Assembly (NCBI RefSeq): GCF_029360805.1
Contig: NZ_JARKNC010000003.1
Span: 124,001 to 188,000, forward strand
Source of the DNA: Daejeonella sp. JGW-45
GTDB taxonomy: Bacteria; Bacteroidota; Bacteroidia; Sphingobacteriales; Sphingobacteriaceae
DNA: 64,000 nt
Reading direction: 5' to 3'
In this document: positions 60,094 through 64,000 of the stretch, piece after piece
How the letters are laid out: every line of letters begins with the position of its first letter
How positions within the stretch are numbered: position 1 is the first letter of the stretch
The notes under the pieces: generated by a model
What the model was told of the DNA's origin: nothing
Seen by the model: the letters and a program-made list of their open reading frames with translations, nothing else
The model's database searches: none
Position numbers and translations under genes: made by a program

Positions 60094-61233
60094 ATGAAGT
60101 CATTTTACGGAGACCTGAAACTTGGTATTTTAGGCGGCGGACAGCTGGGGCGGATGCTCATCCAGGAATCAATAAATTTCAATATTACCACGCACGTGCT
60201 GGATCCGGATGCGGATGCACCATGTAAACATCTGTGCAGTAAATTTGTGCATGGCTCATTAACAGATTATCAGACAGTTTATCATTTTGGTAAGAATGTA
60301 GACCTGATCACTATAGAGATCGAAAAGGTTAATGTGGATGCTCTTGAGCAGCTTGAAAACGAAGGTGTTTTGGTATACCCACAATCGCGAGTCATAAGGC
60401 TTATCCAGGATAAAGGCGTTCAGAAGCAGTTTTTTAAAGAAAATGACATCCCAAGCGCCCCCTTTCACCTGATACAGGACCGCAAAGAACTTCTAAACCG
60501 TAATTTTCCCTTCCCTTATATTCAGAAACTAAGGAAGGACGGCTACGACGGCCGCGGGGTACATGCTGTTAAGTCGGCAGCCGACCTGGACCATGCATTC
60601 GATGCCCCAAGCCTGGTTGAGGAATGGATTGATTTTGAAAAGGAACTGGCAGTCATCGTTTCCAGGAACGAAAACGGGGATATTAAAACGTTTCCATGTG
60701 TTGAAATGGAATTTAACCCGGAGGCTAACCTTGTGGAATTCCTGATATCACCATCCACCCTGCCGGAAGATATTCTCTTAAAGGCGGATCAGCTTGCGGT
60801 TAAGATCGCCAGAGACTTAAAGATCGTCGGAGTTTTGGCTGTCGAGATGTTCCTAACGAAATCAGGTGATGTTCTGGTCAATGAACTTGCTCCACGTCCT
60901 CATAACAGCGGGCACCAAAGTATTGAAGGTAATTACACTTCGCAATATGAGCAGCATCTGCGGGCAATCTTTAACCTGCCATTAGGCGACACACGTTCGA
61001 TTGGCCATGCAGTCATGATTAACCTGCTTGGCGAAAAAGGGTTCGAAGGATCAGCAGAATACGAAGGTCTCCAGGAAATCCTCAAAATAGAGGGAGTTTA
61101 CGTCCATCTTTATGGTAAAAAACTGACTAAGCCTTTCCGTAAAATGGGCCATATTACCATACTTGATGATGACCGGCAAAAGGCTATAGCCAAGGCCAAA
61201 TTAGTTCAGGAAACAATTAAGGTAAAAGTTTAA
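60094..61233 (+). CDS. purK: N5-carboxyaminoimidazole ribonucleotide synthase
   Basis: A 379-residue ATP-grasp enzyme that converts AIR, bicarbonate and ATP to N5-CAIR in purine synthesis. The N-terminal [20 protein letters not shown], the ATP-grasp region with [20 protein letters not shown] and [20 protein letters not shown], and [20 protein letters not shown] are typical. purE follows 35 bases downstream, as expected for partners. It starts 30 bases after nuoB on the same strand. Confidence 0.97.
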   Translation: MKSFYGDLKLGILGGGQLGRMLIQESINFNITTHVLDPDADAPCKHLCSKFVHGSLTDYQTVYHFGKNVDLITIEIEKVNVDALEQLENEGVLVYPQSRVIRLIQDKGVQKQFFKENDIPSAPFHLIQDRKELLNRNFPFPYIQKLRKDGYDGRGVHAVKSAADLDHAFDAPSLVEEWIDFEKELAVIVSRNENGDIKTFPCVEMEFNPEANLVEFLISPSTLPEDILLKADQLAVKIARDLKIVGVLAVEMFLTKSGDVLVNELAPRPHNSGHQSIEGNYTSQYEQHLRAIFNLPLGDTRSIGHAVMINLLGEKGFEGSAEYEGLQEILKIEGVYVHLYGKKLTKPFRKMGHITILDDDRQKAIAKAKLVQETIKVKV

Positions 61234-61268
61234 TATTTTGCATTCATAAAATTGATAATCAATACGTA

Positions 61269-61778
61269 ATGAATAATAACACTTCCAACAAACCCCTGGT
61301 CGGAATAATAATGGGAAGCAAATCAGATCTTAACATCATGCAGGATGCTGCCGATGTGCTGAAAGGTCTGGATGTCAGTTTTGAAATCACCGTGGTGTCT
61401 GCTCACCGCACACCCGACAGGATGTTTGAATATGCAAAATCGGCATCAGGCAGGGGCCTTAAAGTTATCATTGCCGGTGCGGGCGGCGCTGCTCACCTTC
61501 CTGGTATGGTTGCGTCAATCACGCATATTCCCGTTATCGGAGTTCCTGTGAAGTCATCTAATTCAATTGACGGGTGGGACTCAGTTTTGTCTATACTTCA
61601 AATGCCTAACGGCATACCGGTTGCTACTGTTGCATTAAATGCGGCTAAGAATGCAGGCATACTTGCGGCGCAGATCCTTGCAACAGCCGATGAAGACTTA
61701 GCACAGAAACTGATTGAGTTTAAAGAAGAGCTGAGAAAAAAGGTTGAGGCGAGTGCGGAGGAGATGGAGGGGAAGTAA
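61269..61778 (+). CDS. purE: N5-CAIR mutase (class I PurE)
   Basis: A 169-residue PurE that turns N5-CAIR into CAIR. Motifs: [20 protein letters not shown], the catalytic-site [18 protein letters not shown], the [14 protein letters not shown] segment, [20 protein letters not shown] and [20 protein letters not shown]. Class I (bacterial) because of the SAHRTP region. It pairs with purK upstream and converges on yqgE, with nine bases between the stops. Confidence 0.98.
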   Translation: MNNNTSNKPLVGIIMGSKSDLNIMQDAADVLKGLDVSFEITVVSAHRTPDRMFEYAKSASGRGLKVIIAGAGGAAHLPGMVASITHIPVIGVPVKSSNSIDGWDSVLSILQMPNGIPVATVALNAAKNAGILAAQILATADEDLAQKLIEFKEELRKKVEASAEEMEGK

Positions 61779-61786
61779 GCTCACAG

Positions 61787-62347
61787 CTAGTTCCACTGCG
61801 GATTCTCGGGGAAGTTGGCAATATGCGCGTATTTTGGCCCTAAACCTATCACCACTTCCCGCCAAAGGTTTTCTTCATCTTCCACGAAGATCACTTCCGA
61901 ATTAAACTTATCGCTTACCAGCCAGGAGTTCTGTTCCAATTCTCCGTCAAGCTGTTCTTCTCCCCAGCCCGAATATCCTATAAAGAACTTTATTTCAGAA
62001 CTTTTAATCTGACCAGTACTGATCAGCACTTGCAGGGCTTCAAAATTGCCGCCCCAATATATTCCATCGCGTATTTCAATTCCGCTGTTCAGCTTATCGT
62101 AACAGGAATGGATAAAATGAAGTGTGTCATTAGCTACAGGGCCGCCAATAAATACCGGCAGTCCGCAACTTGAATCCGGAAGCAGATCGCTCACGATCAA
62201 ATTACTCCTTTGATTCAATATAAAACCTATCGCACCCTGCTCTTCAATCTCAGTTAAGAGAACAACCGAACGTTTAAAATTGGGATCAAGCATAAATGGC
62301 TCTGAAACAAGCAGGGTTCCTTTTTTTGGTTTAATGGGACTTAGCAT
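61787..62347 (-). CDS. YqgE/AlgH family protein
   Basis: A 186-residue protein of the UPF0301 (YqgE/AlgH) family: KKGTLLVSEPFMLDPNFKRS at the start, VVLLTEIEEQGAIGFILNQR, PVFIGGPVANDTLHFIHSC and FFIGYSGWGEEQLDGELEQN. Function is unknown; in Pseudomonas AlgH has been linked with regulation. It is the only minus-strand gene within the nuo-pur block, and divergent from pdxH. Confidence 0.94.
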   Translation of the reverse strand: MLSPIKPKKGTLLVSEPFMLDPNFKRSVVLLTEIEEQGAIGFILNQRSNLIVSDLLPDSSCGLPVFIGGPVANDTLHFIHSCYDKLNSGIEIRDGIYWGGNFEALQVLISTGQIKSSEIKFFIGYSGWGEEQLDGELEQNSWLVSDKFNSEVIFVEDEENLWREVVIGLGPKYAHIANFPENPQWN

Positions 62348-62567
62348 AGGGCTTGGGTTTTGGGCTGCGAGCTTTCTTGCAAACGTACGAGGTTTGGCTT
62401 TGTTTTAAAAATAAGAGTTTATAAGCTGATTTCCCACAGCCTGTAGCGAAAGTCCAACGCTCATTTTCACAATTGATAATTATCCGCGAAATGATAAATT
62501 CAAGCGGGCATTTATTAAGTTTGCACAGGGGAATACTTTCCCGGGACACATTGCTAATTATTACAGG

Positions 62568-63221
62568 ATGTCAGTAGAAAAAGAAGTTATTGAAAATCTT
62601 CGCCAGGAATACTGCTCTGAAAATTTATCAGAGAAGGATGTGGCAAAAGATCCAATTAAACAATTCGGAAAGTGGTTTAAGGAAGCAATGGACTCGGGTA
62701 TACAAGAACCGAATGCCATGACCCTCGCAACGACGACTATTGACAGGAAACCCTCTGCCAGGATCGTTTTATTAAAAGGCTACGAGGAAAGGGGCTTTAT
62801 CTTTTACAGCAACTATTTAAGTGCCAAAGGGAAAGAGATGGCTAAGAACCCTGTAGTTGCTCTGGTGTTCTTCTGGCCTGAACTTGCCAGGCAGGTTCGG
62901 ATTGAGGGAACCGTTGAAAAATTATCAAAAGAAGAATCTGAAAAGTATTTTTATTCACGTCCAAAGGGAAGCCAGATAGGCGCTGTCGTATCTCCGCAAA
63001 GCCAGGTGATAGAAAACCGGGCTACGCTCGAGAAAAGCTGGGAAGAAATGGAACTCCGTTACGAAAATAAAAATATACCTAAACCGGCTTATTGGGGCGG
63101 ATATGTGGTTAAGCCACAGGTTATAGAATTCTGGCAAGGCCGGCCAAGCAGGCTTCACGACCGGATAGTTTATAAGAAAGCGGATAAACAGAGCTGGAAG
63201 ATCGTTAGGCTGGCTCCCTGA
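62568..63221 (+). CDS. pdxH: Pyridoxamine 5'-phosphate oxidase
   Basis: A 217-residue FMN enzyme that oxidises pyridoxamine or pyridoxine 5'-phosphate to PLP. Features: PIKQFGKWFKEAMDSGIQEP at the start, AMTLATTTIDRKPSARIVLL, FYSNYLSAKGKEMAKNPVVA, FYSRPKGSQIGAVVSPQSQV and the C-terminal WQGRPSRLHDRIVYKKA. Length is normal. Provides PLP for many enzymes, including YggS, CGS and others in this window. nuoC follows six bases after its stop. Confidence 0.97.
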   Translation: MSVEKEVIENLRQEYCSENLSEKDVAKDPIKQFGKWFKEAMDSGIQEPNAMTLATTTIDRKPSARIVLLKGYEERGFIFYSNYLSAKGKEMAKNPVVALVFFWPELARQVRIEGTVEKLSKEESEKYFYSRPKGSQIGAVVSPQSQVIENRATLEKSWEEMELRYENKNIPKPAYWGGYVVKPQVIEFWQGRPSRLHDRIVYKKADKQSWKIVRLAP

Positions 63222-63227
63222 TTTGAT

Positions 63228-63725
63228 ATGACTTTCTCAGAAGTAAAAGAGTTATTAATTGCGAAGTTCGGTGCGGATGTTATTGTTGACGAACAAAGCA
63301 CCGGTCTTCAGCCCGCGCTGTTCATTAAACCGGAGCTGATCGCTGAAGTTTGTCTTGAGCTGCGCGATAACGAACAAACTTATTTCGACTTCCTGTCCTG
63401 CCTTACCGGTGTGGATCACGGCGTGGAAGCAAATAAATTCTCGGTTGTTTATCATTTAGCATCCATACCCTATAAGTCGCAACTGACGTTAAAGGTGGTT
63501 AAGGATCACGACCGCAGCCAGGCTACGCTCCCCTCTTTCCTGACCGTAACTGAAGTTTGGAGAACGGCCGAATGGCATGAACGCGAAGCATTTGATTTGA
63601 CGGGAATTTTCTTTGAAGGTAACCCCGATCTCAGGAGGATACTTCTTCCTGACGATTGGGAAGGCTATCCTTTGAGGAAAGATTACGTTGCAGCGGAAGA
63701 ATATAAAGGGATCAAAATAAAGTAA
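63228..63725 (+). CDS. nuoC: NADH-quinone oxidoreductase subunit C
   Basis: A 165-residue peripheral-arm subunit (30 kDa type). The signature region [20 protein letters not shown] then [20 protein letters not shown] and LRKDY is intact, and the N-terminal half with [14 protein letters not shown] fits. It is a separate gene, not fused to nuoD, which begins 19 bases after its stop. It starts six bases after pdxH, so the operon continues across that gene. Confidence 0.97.
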   Translation: MTFSEVKELLIAKFGADVIVDEQSTGLQPALFIKPELIAEVCLELRDNEQTYFDFLSCLTGVDHGVEANKFSVVYHLASIPYKSQLTLKVVKDHDRSQATLPSFLTVTEVWRTAEWHEREAFDLTGIFFEGNPDLRRILLPDDWEGYPLRKDYVAAEEYKGIKIK

Positions 63726-63744
63726 CAAGCCGGTTTCTCTCACA

Positions 63745-64000
63745 ATGGATCATATTAATATGCTTTCAGGCAAAACCAGATACTCTCAGTTAACCGAACA
63801 TCTTGAACCGGAAGAGATGATCATTAATATGGGACCTCAGCACCCGTCTACGCATGGCGTATTGAGGCTGGAACTGATCACAGATGGTGAGATCGTAAAA
63901 GAAGTGATCCCACACATGGGTTACCTGCACAGATGTTTTGAAAAGCATTGTGAAAGCCTTAGCTACCAACAGATCATCCCTTTCGTAGACCGCATGGATT
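63745..64000 (+). CDS. nuoD: NADH-quinone oxidoreductase subunit D (partial)
   Basis: The first 85 residues of the 49-kDa-type subunit, cut by the window edge. The translation begins [20 protein letters not shown], and [20 protein letters not shown] then [20 protein letters not shown] are the diagnostic NuoD sequences that line the quinone pocket. ATG at 63745, 19 bases after nuoC stops. Together with nuoC it continues complex I after the four intervening genes. Confidence 0.96.
   Translation, partial: MDHINMLSGKTRYSQLTEHLEPEEMIINMGPQHPSTHGVLRLELITDGEIVKEVIPHMGYLHRCFEKHCESLSYQQIIPFVDRMD

Overview
This window looks like a chromosomal segment of a Bacteroidota bacterium, most likely of the family Sphingobacteriaceae (Pedobacter/Mucilaginibacter-like). 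The evidence is in the gene families. There are several families largely restricted to Bacteroidota (DUF4905, DUF4296, DUF6580, DUF6266, the head-GIN lipoprotein, the THUMP-like methyltransferase). Other markers are an archaeal/eukaryote-type ProS, a zinc-less Sir2, many small lipoproteins with an early Cys, TAnnTTTG-like -7 boxes close to start codons, and few clear Shine-Dalgarno sequences. No rRNA, tRNA, phage, CRISPR array or complete transposase gene was seen.

Layout. 1-7.4 kb: a possible SRPBCC gene remnant, idi, a lipoprotein, hemF and an MFS carrier on the minus strand; a DUF4442 gene, an AlbA_2 ATPase-like regulator and a MATE pump on the plus strand; then the overlapping DNA-glycosylase/free-methionine-sulfoxide-reductase pair. 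7.5-13 kb: a DUF6580 membrane protein, a Sir2 deacylase, and a BtuB-like TonB receptor preceded by a cobalamin riboswitch. 13-23.8 kb: PAP2, TIGR02757, a cystathionine gamma-synthase-like enzyme, proS, a Tyr/Gly-rich lipoprotein with an OmpP1-like porin, Dps, and a DUF4905-LysM-udk run. 24-33.5 kb: 3-oxoacid CoA-transferase, a PQQ-type sugar dehydrogenase, mutS2-DUF4296, YggS-GNAT-aspartokinase-methyltransferase, and a cold shock protein. 33.5-42.2 kb: peroxiredoxin, S41 protease, a degenerate HAD protein with a pre-ATP-grasp-like protein and a LolD-type ATPase, sucC, DUF72, a PIN/antitoxin pair and DUF6266. 42.3-58.7 kb: the thrS-infC-rpmI-rplT translation operon, an Fe-S protein, an Atg22-like carrier, a GIN lipoprotein, recQ, a TolB-like/amidohydrolase fusion, a META lipoprotein, an HI0933-type flavoprotein and tex. 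59-64 kb: complex I genes nuoA-nuoB, then purK-purE, yqgE and pdxH, then nuoC and the start of nuoD.

Most genes are housekeeping. The unusual content lies between genes. (1) Two full copies (23848-24150 and 34381-34714) and one diverged relative (39533-39795) of a short element with terminal inverted repeats and no transposase look like a MITE family. All three carry a REP-like hairpin, CGACCnCC-TTC-GGnGGTCG, and one element end supplies the last codons and stop of the CoA-transferase B gene. (2) At least six intergenic regions carry arrays of exact 7-bp units, with different words at different loci but the same 7-bp period. They often form inverted arms and sit directly against stop or start codons; one array is split by a MITE copy. 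(3) Two further loci share a CGCAAAG word with a period near 9 bp, and one carries a phased 11-bp repeat. I regard the heptamer arrays and the MITE/REP family as the most likely undescribed structures here. No new multi-gene enzymatic system could be supported.
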